Source of the DNA: Amoebophrya sp. A120
Lineage: Eukaryota; Sar; Dinophyceae; Syndiniales; Amoebophryaceae
DNA: 64,000 nucleotides
Reading direction: 5' to 3'
Assembly: GCA_905178155.1 (NCBI GenBank)
Contig: CAJINV010000001.1
Location: 15,562,142-15,626,141, forward strand
Position numbers and translations under genes: made by a program. The notes below the pieces were generated by a model that was given only the letters and a program-made list of their open reading frames with translations, was not told where the DNA came from and did no database searches. This document shows, piece after piece, positions 36,219 through 46,500 of the stretch. Numbering within the stretch: position 1 is the first letter of the stretch; every line of letters begins with the position of its first letter.

Positions 36219-36232
36219 GAGTTATGAGCCCA
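36219..36232 (+). other. Primer-binding site, internal initiator-tRNA-Met type
   Basis: GAGTTATGAGCCCA directly follows the 5' LTR. Its reverse complement, TGGGCTCATAACTC, looks like the anticodon stem-loop of eukaryotic initiator tRNA-Met (CAU anticodon in a GGGCUCAUAACCC context), not a tRNA 3' end. Drosophila copia and yeast Ty5 use such half-tRNA primers. The match to this organism's own tRNA is not tested. Confidence 0.7.
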
Positions 36233-36337
36233 AATTACCACTAAGATTTACTTCTGATTGCGAACATTTAAAATTACACTTTGCACCTAATTATCAGCAT
36301 TACAAATTTAGAATCATAAATACCCCAACGACAAACC

Positions 36338-39300
36338 ATGGGCGAGCTGACTGCAGCGCAGAAGCAAAACAAGAAGGAGAAGGCTGCGAAGGAAAAGGCT
36401 GCGAAGGAGAAAGCAGCAGCAGCAGCAACTTCTGGCGAGCCTGAGGGCGAACAGCAAACAGCCGGTGATGACGGAACCATCACGCCGAACCCGGGCAAGA
36501 AGAAAAAGAAGAAAAAGCAAAACACTTCTTCTACCGCCGACACCACTCTGACGCCGCAAACTGCGCCTAGCGTTGTGGCGAAGTTGTCGCAGATGGGAAA
36601 ACTGCTGGACGACTTGAAAGACGACAAGGGCGGCACTGTCGTTGCTGACCTCCGGAAGCAGCTCGAGGACGTCGCGAAGGAAGAACAACAGCGCGACGCG
36701 GATGCGAAGAAGCAGCTGCAGAAACCAGCCACGAAGACCAGTACGAAAAAGAAGAAACAGAAGAAACCGAAGCGGAAGGATTCCGATTCCGACATTCTGT
36801 CTTCTTCGGATTCCAGTGGTGGCAGCTGCGACGAAAACTCTTCTTCCGATTCCACAAGCGGTTCTGCGAGTTCCGAGGAGGACGAGAAACCGAAAAAGCG
36901 AAAGAAATCGTCGAACGAAAAAGACGAGAAGAAGATGGTCTTGTCGCAACTCCCGCTCTATCAAGATGACTCGTTACCGTTCACCGAGTACTTGTCGCTC
37001 GCGCAGGAGAAGTACAAGCCGAGCCGTATCCTGAAAGGGATTGAATCAAAAATCCAGCATACTACTACCCTGCGACAGTACTTAGCGGCGAAGAAGCGGA
37101 GGACAGTCCGCAAGGCGCATAACAGTTCGAAGCGCCTCCGGCGCATCATCAAGATCTTCCGGAACGAACTGCAAGACCCCGATGCAGGTATGGAGAAACT
37201 GGAAGATTGCAAGCAGGACCAGAACCAAAACCCACAGGAGTGGTATAAGAAGTTCTGCGAAGCTCTTGCTGAATTGCCTGAGGACAAACTGCCGTTCTCG
37301 GAAGTCGTCCGCTACGCCGAACGGAACGCGCAAAAGAACGTCAGGGGCATCATCGTCCAGGACAAACCGAGAAACGCGACGCAGCTGGCGGCTGCGATTG
37401 GCAAAGCGGAGAAGCTTTTCGGGAAGAAGAAGAAATCTGATGTCGCCTTCCCTGCCTTCCACGACCCGAAGGGCGGCCGCAAGCACAAAGGCGGTCGCCA
37501 TGGCAAGAAGGGTGGTGGCAAAGGCGGTAAGAAGGGCGGCAAGGGTGGTAAGCCCCGGAAGCCGTACAACCCGGACGCCTGGTGCGATTACTGCAACCGC
37601 GCCGGCCACTGGGAATCGGAGTGCCGTACCAAGCAGAATAACGACGGCGGCAAATCTGGGGCACCGGGGAAGCAGTACAACTCGTATGCAGCATCCGGCG
37701 ACCACAACAGCGGTGGACACCACCAACAGCATGGTGGATACCACCAGCAGCAGCAGCAGCAGGGGAACTACAACCAGTACGGTGCCCAGCACCAACAACA
37801 ACAAAATCCGTACCCCCCGCAGCAACTGCAACAACAGATGGTCCACCAACCGGCGAACCCGAACTACAACCAGCAGGGCGGATTTTTCTGTGCCGTGGCT
37901 GTCGAAATCTCCTGCCCCGACCACCCCCACAGTGCGTTTGCGACTCCCGCGACAGCAAACACGGTGGAGATGTTCTTGATGCTGGATTCTTGTGCGAGCA
38001 AGCACATGGCGGGACCGGTGCGGGTTCTGCATGAACTCGTGAAAGCGCCGGCAATGTCGTTTAGCACGGCAAACGGACCGACCACCAGTACTACCACGGG
38101 TTCTATCTGGTTGGAAACCTCACCGCCGATCAAGCTCCAGAACGTTGCCCACGTCCCTAGCCTCGGCAGCAGGGTGTTGCTGAGTTATCCGCTTTTGCGC
38201 AGAGCCGGTATCCCGATGTCCTTGGACAAGATGCAGTTCTTATCCTACGCGATCCAGCTCGTGGAAGGATGCACCCAGATCAAGCTCCCGGTGCGTATCA
38301 ACCACAAGGAACCGATCCAGACGGCGTTTGTAACCTGCAGCGAGGAACTCATGCAGGACTTGTGGCGCGCCACCCATGATTACTTTAATTCTTTGATTGG
38401 TTTCGATAGCTCTTTGCGTCTTCAGTTTTTCGAAATCGATTGCAAAAATCTCAGCACAAACGAGATAATCGCAGAAGTCGTTCACAACCGTCAAAAACGA
38501 CTTGCACTACTGGCGCCCATCATCAATGACGAGATCAAAGAAAAACTTCGTATTTTGTCAGCGTATCTCGATGAAAAAGTAGTAGTGCTTGATGGCCCGA
38601 GTCACCACCAGCATCGGACATTTGAAATCAAAGACGACGATGTCAGGTGGCTTGCATCTTGTGCCTACTCTTTTCCCGCGCCAGAGGTTCCACCAGAGGA
38701 CCAATCGCATGAGCCTGAGCCTGCTGCATCTTCGGGCCCCACGTCTTCACACGCGCAACAAGAAGATCGTGGCCAGGATGCAACCCGCAGCGCCTCAAGC
38801 GATTCTGAAAATGCCGACCGCTCTGAGCTACCTACTTCGGATCATCTTGGCTCTGAGCAGCCCAAGGCCAAAAAGAAGAAAAAGGCCAAGAACAAAAAGC
38901 GCAAAAAGGCCGACCAGGACCAGGACCAACCAAAGCGAACGCGCCCGGCGAAGAAGTTCAGGCGAACAGATTCGACCGAGGCCCCGGCTTTCGAGCAAAT
39001 TAGTTATGAAAAGATATGCCAGCTTGGCGCTTGCCTTTTTATGCCTACTTTCCAAAAGTTGTGGGAAATTGTCCGAACGCTTGACAACTCCCAGCGCTCC
39101 AGAAGTATGGTTATTCACTTCTGCAAGCACAACTTGACGCGCCTTAAGACCCATGCCTTTCCCCACCATAAAGTCGGAGGAGTTGAAGCCAATTCTTTGT
39201 CCGACTGGTGCGCCTTAGATACGTTTTTTCCGTTAGGTAAGGAGTTTAGCGTGCTACATGGGATCAACATCCATTCCCGCGCCAGCACCACCACAACTTT

Positions 39301-42280
39301 CAAACGAGCAGTCAAGATGCAGGACACTGCTGATTTTTTAGAGTACTTGAAAACTGTTGGCATGATGGGCAAGAACATTCTTTGCGACCAAGGCAAGGAG
39401 TTTGACAACATAAAAGTGCGCGAATGGTGCCAGCTGTATGGCATTCAGCTTTTCCTGACGCCTAAGGCTTCTTGGGTGAATGGAACTTGCGAGCGCCGCC
39501 ATCGTCTTTTGCGTGCTGTTTTGCATCGTCTTTATTACGTTTATGGCCAAAAGAGTTCTATCATCCCGCGCCTGGTACAACAAGCAACAAACGCGGTTAA
39601 CATGACGCCCACCGCTGCGCTTGACGGGCTTGCGCCTGCGCAGGTGCAGTGGGTCATAAATCCGATTAAGCTCGAGCCTAATTTTGTAGAAGATTTGACA
39701 GAGCAGCAAGCAGTTTTAGTCAACGAGCAAAGTCCTGAGTCCGATTACAAAATCCGTTGTAGGGCCCGTGCTCTGGTCGAAGAGCTGAAGCACGACAGAC
39801 AGCTTGTAGATGAGACGCGGAAGCTGAGGGAACTTCAGCGCAATTTTTATCATGAATCCGACGAGTGCAAAGTTGGAGAATTGGTAGAAATTTTCGACAA
39901 GGACAAAGAAGCATGGTTAGGTCCCTGCACCTTAATCCATCGCCAAGTGAACAACAACTCAGTCACTTTCGTTGTGGATCATGATGGCAGGTATCGCCGT
40001 TCGCATGCGTCTCACGTACGTAGGCACCTGACGGCCACTGCTATGACTTTTCCACCCATGTTACTCAAAAGCCTCTACAAAACGCACAACGTCCCTGATA
40101 GCCATCCGGACACGCCCCAGGGCGAATTTCTCGACGAAGAGACAACCATCAAAATAGTTCCGGATGGTAATGCGAAGGTCGCACCAAAAACCCTCGATGC
40201 AGCTGACAGCATCAAAGCCGACCCAAAATCGAGCACCGATGCCCCCGCCGCATCAAGTAGCAGCGCAAGCTCGTCATCTCGTGAACCTGACACGCTCCCG
40301 CCGCCTGGCAACGGTGGCCCGGCTGTCTCACTTGATGTTGCACCCATCGAACTAGAGAAAAAGTTCCGTCTTACCAAGGACTACTATCAGGGCGTTTTCG
40401 ACAAACTCAAATCTGAAGAGGTGCAGCGCGTACGCCAGTTGATCGCGACAACTGAAACAGCGCCGGTGCGTGGCGCTTGGATAAAACGCAACGAACAACG
40501 TGAGAAAACGCTACTCACAGTGCGCGCGTTAATCGATGCTCAGCCCGAGTATTCGCATTTGAAAGAAGCACAAAAGCACAAAGTCGCTTCTGACATCGCA
40601 GAACGATGCCGACAGCTCAACATCAACGACATTAACGACAATACGCTTGCAGCCATGCTTGCGCCCCTCATTTGTGCTGACTGGGAGCCTGGTGAAGTTT
40701 GCTACAAAGCTATCGCTGTCCCTGATCACAAGTCTGGTTTTGACACTACAGAGCCCGCTTGGAAAGAAGCCATTTCTAAAGAAGTCAAAGCACATTCTCA
40801 CGTATTCAGGCCTGCTACACCTGAAGAAGTCGAACGGTTCAAACGCAGCGGCAGCAGAGCAGTACCCTGCAAAATGTTGCTTAGTGTAAAGCGCTGCGGC
40901 AAACGTAAGGCCCGGATCGTATGCTTAGGCTTTCTGGACAAAATGTCTGGGAACCAGAAGTATGCTACTGTGCCTGATTTAAGTATTTTGCGTATGTTGC
41001 TTTGTATGAAAGTTCAGTCACCTAGGATGTTTGCATTCCCTTCCGACGCTACTTCAGCCTTTTTGCAAGCAAAGTACCCAGTTCCGGTCGTGATCGATCT
41101 CGATCAGCGATTGCAAAACGAGCTAGGCTACCGCCTTGGTGTGGTAGAATACGCCATGAATGGCCTGCGCCTTAGTTCCCGCGCCTGGGAAGACCACCGC
41201 GATGCCGTTCTTGTCAAACAAGAATGGAAGCGCAACCCCATCGAGGCCACTCTCTGGACTCGTGCCGGTGTTTTGTTGTTAGTATTTGTAGATAATTTTT
41301 GGTTTTTCGGTGACAAGGAAGAAGTTTTGAAGTACCACGAAGAACTTAAGCCCGCGCTAAAGTTACAACCCGAAGAGGTTCGCGACGAAGGTACGCACCT
41401 CGTCTACGATGTCCTTGGCATCGAAGCCCGCGAAAACAAAAAGACCGGCGACATGGTCTTGAACCAAGACAAATACGTGCAGAAAATTCTTGATCGCTTT
41501 GGCGGTGACACAGGTCGCAACACTTCCACGCCAATGGATGCGCCTCCTGATGTCTCTGCGCCTGAAGTGCCTGAATTAGTCAAAACCAAGCAAGAACTAA
41601 CTGGCTCCTTACAGTATTTGTGTCAAACCAGGATGGACATAGTCGTAGCTTTAAAGATGTGCGCCCGCGTGAAAGCTACTCCCGAGTGCATTTTGGCACT
41701 CAAGCGCATCGTGCGCTACTTACGGACCCGCCGAGGTCTCCGATACAAAAACCGAAGTGAAAAGTTTGGAGATCGTCTTATCCTCACCGCGTGGAGCGAC
41801 TCCGACTGGGCTAGTTTCGGAGATAGAAAGTCTAATTCCGGCGTAGTGATCTGTCTGAACGGAAATGCCATCGCATGGCGTTGCGCAAGTCAAAACAGCG
41901 TTAGTTCTAGCGTTTCTGAAGCTGAGCTCTATGGCATGAGCGAAGCCGCGAAAATGGTTTTACGTTTTCACTATTGTCTTGAATCTTTGCGCCCGTTTTG
42001 GAAAAAGTTCTTTGCATCACACAGCCTTTTACTGCCTATTCAACTTGGATGTGACAACTCCAGCGCAATTTCGTATACTGAAAACCAAAACGGCACCAAA
42101 AGCGCTTTGAAACATATCGACATCCGTGGCATGCAGATGCGCGATTTGCAAGAGAAACAACTTATCAAGTGCGTTTATCACTCGACCAAGATTAACAAGT
42201 CAAACGGTTTGACTAAGACTTGTCCTCCTATCGAGTTTCGTGCATTTCTCGAACTAAACGACATAATCGAGTTGGATTAA
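36338..42280 (+). CDS. Copia-type Gag-Pol polyprotein (1980 aa, single frame)
   Basis: The N-terminal gag region is Lys/Ala-rich and charged, then helical (LYQDDSLPFTEYLSLAQEKY). A basic Gly/Lys stretch precedes a CCHC knuckle, CDYCNRAGHWESEC (residues 416-429, CX2CX4HX4C). A Gln-rich linker leads to the protease motif MLDSCASKHMAG (near residue 550). Integrase: DWCALDTF (D near 961), LCDQGKEF and WVNGTCERRH, the last two about 35 apart, as in DDE integrases. Reverse transcriptase: FPSDATSAFLQAK, then LLVFVDNFWFFGD with FVDN at 1650-1653, where Copia elements normally have YVDD; the second catalytic Asp is Asn. RNase H: WSDSDWASFGDRKSNSG, VSEAELYGMSEAAK and LGCDNSSAIS. There is no stop or frameshift. 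Gag and Pol are fused in one frame, so relative dosage would depend on proteolysis or splicing. Confidence 0.95.
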   Translation: MGELTAAQKQNKKEKAAKEKAAKEKAAAAATSGEPEGEQQTAGDDGTITPNPGKKKKKKKQNTSSTADTTLTPQTAPSVVAKLSQMGKLLDDLKDDKGGTVVADLRKQLEDVAKEEQQRDADAKKQLQKPATKTSTKKKKQKKPKRKDSDSDILSSSDSSGGSCDENSSSDSTSGSASSEEDEKPKKRKKSSNEKDEKKMVLSQLPLYQDDSLPFTEYLSLAQEKYKPSRILKGIESKIQHTTTLRQYLAAKKRRTVRKAHNSSKRLRRIIKIFRNELQDPDAGMEKLEDCKQDQNQNPQEWYKKFCEALAELPEDKLPFSEVVRYAERNAQKNVRGIIVQDKPRNATQLAAAIGKAEKLFGKKKKSDVAFPAFHDPKGGRKHKGGRHGKKGGGKGGKKGGKGGKPRKPYNPDAWCDYCNRAGHWESECRTKQNNDGGKSGAPGKQYNSYAASGDHNSGGHHQQHGGYHQQQQQQGNYNQYGAQHQQQQNPYPPQQLQQQMVHQPANPNYNQQGGFFCAVAVEISCPDHPHSAFATPATANTVEMFLMLDSCASKHMAGPVRVLHELVKAPAMSFSTANGPTTSTTTGSIWLETSPPIKLQNVAHVPSLGSRVLLSYPLLRRAGIPMSLDKMQFLSYAIQLVEGCTQIKLPVRINHKEPIQTAFVTCSEELMQDLWRATHDYFNSLIGFDSSLRLQFFEIDCKNLSTNEIIAEVVHNRQKRLALLAPIINDEIKEKLRILSAYLDEKVVVLDGPSHHQHRTFEIKDDDVRWLASCAYSFPAPEVPPEDQSHEPEPAASSGPTSSHAQQEDRGQDATRSASSDSENADRSELPTSDHLGSEQPKAKKKKKAKNKKRKKADQDQDQPKRTRPAKKFRRTDSTEAPAFEQISYEKICQLGACLFMPTFQKLWEIVRTLDNSQRSRSMVIHFCKHNLTRLKTHAFPHHKVGGVEANSLSDWCALDTFFPLGKEFSVLHGINIHSRASTTTTFKRAVKMQDTADFLEYLKTVGMMGKNILCDQGKEFDNIKVREWCQLYGIQLFLTPKASWVNGTCERRHRLLRAVLHRLYYVYGQKSSIIPRLVQQATNAVNMTPTAALDGLAPAQVQWVINPIKLEPNFVEDLTEQQAVLVNEQSPESDYKIRCRARALVEELKHDRQLVDETRKLRELQRNFYHESDECKVGELVEIFDKDKEAWLGPCTLIHRQVNNNSVTFVVDHDGRYRRSHASHVRRHLTATAMTFPPMLLKSLYKTHNVPDSHPDTPQGEFLDEETTIKIVPDGNAKVAPKTLDAADSIKADPKSSTDAPAASSSSASSSSREPDTLPPPGNGGPAVSLDVAPIELEKKFRLTKDYYQGVFDKLKSEEVQRVRQLIATTETAPVRGAWIKRNEQREKTLLTVRALIDAQPEYSHLKEAQKHKVASDIAERCRQLNINDINDNTLAAMLAPLICADWEPGEVCYKAIAVPDHKSGFDTTEPAWKEAISKEVKAHSHVFRPATPEEVERFKRSGSRAVPCKMLLSVKRCGKRKARIVCLGFLDKMSGNQKYATVPDLSILRMLLCMKVQSPRMFAFPSDATSAFLQAKYPVPVVIDLDQRLQNELGYRLGVVEYAMNGLRLSSRAWEDHRDAVLVKQEWKRNPIEATLWTRAGVLLLVFVDNFWFFGDKEEVLKYHEELKPALKLQPEEVRDEGTHLVYDVLGIEARENKKTGDMVLNQDKYVQKILDRFGGDTGRNTSTPMDAPPDVSAPEVPELVKTKQELTGSLQYLCQTRMDIVVALKMCARVKATPECILALKRIVRYLRTRRGLRYKNRSEKFGDRLILTAWSDSDWASFGDRKSNSGVVICLNGNAIAWRCASQNSVSSSVSEAELYGMSEAAKMVLRFHYCLESLRPFWKKFFASHSLLLPIQLGCDNSSAISYTENQNGTKSALKHIDIRGMQMRDLQEKQLIKCVYHSTKINKSNGLTKTCPPIEFRAFLELNDIIELD

Positions 42281-42525
42281 CCGAAAACGTTCCGAGTATG
42301 AAAAACACCACAGACCGCCAGCAACCCTAACTGGACACCAACGAACGAACGAACGAACGCGAAGAAATTCGGCGCAAGGGGGACTGCTGATGACTATCGA
42401 AGAGAGTTTTATTATGCACCAAATTTATTCGCTTCCATTTACGCCTGCATTCATTTTTCGCAAGTCTCGCAAAGACTATAAACAAAGAACCTGCAATACA
42501 GATTTTATTTTTTGACTTTGGATTT

Positions 42526-42538
42526 GGAGTGAGGGGGA
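42526..42538 (+). other. Polypurine tract before 3' LTR
   Basis: GGAGTGAGGGGGA lies one base upstream of the 3' LTR, the expected place for second-strand priming. Confidence 0.75.
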
Positions 42539-42539
42539 C

Positions 42540-42903
42540 TATGACACATAAATCATCAACCAACGATAAGAACCTTGATCCACTCCAAAGATCCAAAGCA
42601 CACCTAAACGGGCACGATCGTCACTAATTCAATTCTACTAGAGTAAGATGACTACTGAACCTGAAACAGGCTAAGACGGGCACGAACGTCACGGCAAGAA
42701 TAGTGAAGGTTCCCGAGTGCCCCAGTTTTGCCTGGGCACGCAGTACCATCGACCTTTACTCTTCCAATGAACCCCAGGGCCCTTGATGCCAGTCAAGGCA
42801 CACACACAAATAATCTCTCATGCATATTTGTACCACCTCAACTAGGTGTTGTTTTTACTCGTAGTGGGTTCGACCTCGTCGTTGGTTAGTTCGCATCTTC
42901 ACA
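42540..42903 (+). repeat. 3' LTR of Copia-type element
   Basis: Same 364 bp as the 5' LTR; followed by the GATGG target duplication. Confidence 0.95.
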
Positions 42904-42908
42904 GATGG

Positions 42909-43504
42909 CGAACTAGTAGTGTAATAGATGGAGGTGCGAGTAGAGCTGTCTTCTGTGTATGATATCCAAAATCAAAAACGAATGACGCCATCGAGCTGCG
43001 AATTTTGCAAGACTGCTGCAGGTGCAGCTGCACGTGGCAGCACGCTTGTTCCTCGCCTGTGGCGTTCATGGACCTATTTTCTCTTGGAAGCTAGCTTTGC
43101 CGCATCGGATGACTATTGTTCGTCCGCCCAATGGTCTCTGCATTAGCATTTCCACATGCTGAGAAATATTATAAAGGACTCAGCAGTAGTTCATTTTAAT
43201 TTAGGAGAGAACGACGAGTCGAGCGACTTTGAGAATAGACAAGAGAAACAGCAGTAGTAGCTTCTGAAAGTGCTGCGGCCTGTCCCTGTGACTTACGGCT
43301 CCTTATGCAACTACACTAAAGTTCAAGTTCTATCATGTTGACTACTAGCTGGTCCTCGACCTCGAGCCAACGACCGGCGAAGGTCTATCACGACTACTAC
43401 TACTACTAGCTGGCTAGATCTACAAAAAAATCTTGAAAAGTCTTCTGCGCGCGGCCTTCTATCTTGTATCACGAACAAGATCTTCAAACTCTCTCGTTAC
43501 AACA
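42909..43504. other. Intergenic region after retrotransposon
   Basis: The 72-codon frame at 42928-43146 has no family resemblance. I see no other structure. Confidence 0.4.
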
Positions 43505-46500
43505 ATGCGAGCGTTGTTGTCTCGGAGGCGCGAGCCTCAGTTTGCGGATGGTCGGCACCGCAGTTCAAACGCCGACGGAGCTGAGAACAGCGTACCTAGT
43601 GAAACCACTTCAAAATCCGCCTCTGGTATTGCAAGCAGCCCAAGTGGCCAGCAGCAGGACGACGAGGTCGAGGACGATGATGAAAGTGAAGACAGCAGCA
43701 AACAGGAGCAATCACATTCTCAATCGCAATCGTCGTATTCCCAGTCCCAGAAGTCGCAAAAATCCGGACAAGAAAAAGGCAACGCAGGTAAAGAAGAAGA
43801 CGATGGTGTCGTGGTTGATCTATTGGGCGGCTCAAACTCGAATCCAATAAATGCTCTGGACCAAGCGTTCGGCGAAGATTCCTCTGCATCATCCTCTTCG
43901 TCTGCCAGCAAAAGTAACAGCAAGCAGAGCAGCGGCCATATACCACGGAGCGGCGGCGGCGGCAGCAGTGGCAGCAGCAGTCGTATGACGTCGAAGGACC
44001 GCAACCCAGATGACGAAGTAGAAGAGTCGTCCTCCCGTAAACATGCTGCTTCAAAGGGTAATGGAAGTGCAAGTGCCTTGGATCTTGAGAATGATTCGAT
44101 GTCCGTTCCGTCGAGCAGTAAGGGACGCAGCGGTCTTGCGTCCCCTAGAGATGCTCCGGAGGGCGAGTGCATCCCTGGTCTGTTCAGAAGCAAGGCAAAA
44201 GAGGAAACAGCCGATGAGCAAGTGGCCAAGAACGCGGATATGAAGCCCGATGCTACCGCTTCAGTCACCAATACTAGACAGCAGTTTGTGCAGAGTGGCG
44301 GCGCAAAGAGTCCTTTCGATCCAGTCACGGGACCGTCTCTGACGGTAACAGACGGAGCTACGGCTGGGCTGCAACAAGCGCAGCTACAACCTGTTCAAGG
44401 GACTGGTGGCGCTTCGTCTTCCTCCGCAGCTGCGCCTCGGAGAAGCCAAAAAAGCGTTACCTTAAGCGCGAACGATGCGGAAGATGGTGCCGGCGGCACG
44501 ACAAGCGGGAATAGGAGAAGGAGCAGCTTGTACCGGCAAGCGACTCCAGCAGTGCGGAAATCGCAGCAGGCAGGAGCTGGTGCGGGATTTTCCTCAGGAG
44601 TTGTTGCGCAACGTGTACTGCAGAATGACGATGACAGTGGACACGGTGACCAGCAGGAGGAGACATCAGACCCGACAACTCTCCGGACCAGCGCTCTGTA
44701 CGATCGATCCCCCGCAGCTGACCAAACTCTAGCATCTAGCCGCGCGCGCTTCGTTGCGCGCATAGTTTTCAAAAAGAACCTGCAGCTGCTTTTCAATTAC
44801 CTGCTTGCGTGGCGCGGCCTGACACTGCGGATGAGCCGGCGACGCCCGGGCTTGCAACCCCGAGTGGACCACACCGGGGCTGTGCAGACCCGCAGACCGC
44901 GAGGCACACCACCGGTCTCCTCGTTTTCACGACCGCCGACCCAGGACACGAGCAAGCCCGAGCGTATGCGGGTGCACTTCTCGCACGTGCTGGAGAACAT
45001 TGGCCGGCTGCTGTACCAAATGCTGCTGGAGCGGCGCGTGAGCGACATGTTTCACTTTTGGCGTGCGGAAACGGCGCAGCGGCGCTTTCTGCAGGCTCGC
45101 GTCACGGCGGAGGAGGCGACGGCCAAATTTCAAGCGGCGGTTCGCAAGCTCGCCGCGGTCGAAACGGAGCTGAAGGCCACCCGGGGCTCGATGCCGCAAC
45201 TGTGCGCCGAGCTGCAGGAAAGGGTCGCGCTTCTGGAGTGGAATTACGTCGGCGAAGTGAACTCGTTGTGCGAGAAGCACGCCGCGAACTTGAACGCGGT
45301 AAAGCGAGAACAGGAGGAAATGCTTCGCACAAAAAAGCAAGCCGTGACCACTTTGCACACGATGGAACAAGAGAAGCAGCTCTTGGAGAGCGAAGTTCGG
45401 GAACTGCGCCGCGGTGCGGGCATATTCAATCCCGGCGGGGGGCTTTCTACGCGGGCATTTTCATCGTCGTCCGGTCTCAATAAAAACAACAAAGGCAGCG
45501 CGTCTGGTGCTGGCGCGCCGGACAGCCCACTTTGCCCGTTCACACAGGACACGTGCCCCGATGGGAATGCCTGTCCGGTGCACCATTCGCAAATGCTCCG
45601 AGTAGTGCGCAACGGCGGAGTCGGAACGTTGCGCGACATGCAGGCTGGAGGCTCGAGTTCCTCGAGTAGTCCATTGGACACGACGTTGCTGCCCCCGGGG
45701 AATAGAATGGCACGGGAAAACTCCTTGACGCGCCGGGCGGAAGTGCTCGCTTTCCGCGATGGCACTCGGGCGATAGAGGAAGAAATGCAGGAAGAGAAGG
45801 TAGTTTTTTTCGTCACGTTCGTACAACTACCTTGTTTGGACTTCTTGGTAAGAACAAGCTCGTATGTATTGGCTGTTTCGACTTTTTCCGTGCTCATCTC
45901 AAGCATATTTTCTACCGGTACGCCGGAAGAAAAATATACCTTCCAACCCACGAATGACAAAATAAAAGAACAAAACCGAAACAGCCTCCAAAGTCCCCGG
46001 CGCAGCAGCGGCTCGAGACGCTCGGCGATGTTCCGGGCTCGCCGCGCCGCGTCCGCGACGACATACGCGAGAAAATCTTGGTGCGACACGAGGGCGCTCG
46101 CGAGGAATACGTCGCAGGTGTAAAGCAGCGAATGAAGGAGCACGACCCAAACGTGGACGACTACGACGTTGATGCACTACCGGTCAGTGCACCGAGAAGC
46201 GCAGTTCATTCTCCGTCTTCAAAAACGCGGAATGTCCGGCCGAGCACATTCGAGCTGGATGGTAAATCGCACTTTTCTCCAACGGGTAGAGGTAGAAATA
46301 ATCGGAGACGGTACCACGTGGAAGAGGACGTTTTCCGTGGCCTGCTGCAACAGCAGCAGGAGGAGCAGCGGCAGGTTCGCTTAGCAAGTGAGCGCGAAGA
46401 CGGCGACGCCAGGTCCTCACGAAACGCCAGCGGCGACCTCTTGGAAGTTGCGATCGGCGACATGCATCGTGCTTTGCGGGACGGACAGAAGGTCATGCGC

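Larger units (their letters stand above)
35855..42903 (+). mobile_element. Complete Copia-type LTR retrotransposon
   Basis: The two 364 bp LTRs (35855-36218 and 42540-42903) look identical base for base by eye. The 5-bp target duplication GATGG sits at 35850-35854 and 42904-42908. A primer-binding site follows the 5' LTR and a polypurine tract precedes the 3' LTR. A single 1980-codon frame encodes gag, protease, integrase, reverse transcriptase and RNase H in Copia order. The element inserted 125 bp downstream of the receptor stop, in the same orientation as the genes. Identical LTRs imply recent integration. An (ACGA)n-type microsatellite (CGAACGAACGAACGAACG) lies between the ORF and the polypurine tract near 42341-42359. 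Confidence 0.95.

Noticed and set aside
36314-36964. Minus-strand frames opposite the gag region, Leu/Arg- or Ser/Phe-rich
   Set aside because: They mirror the Lys/Glu codons of the gag ORF on the other strand and have no family resemblance.
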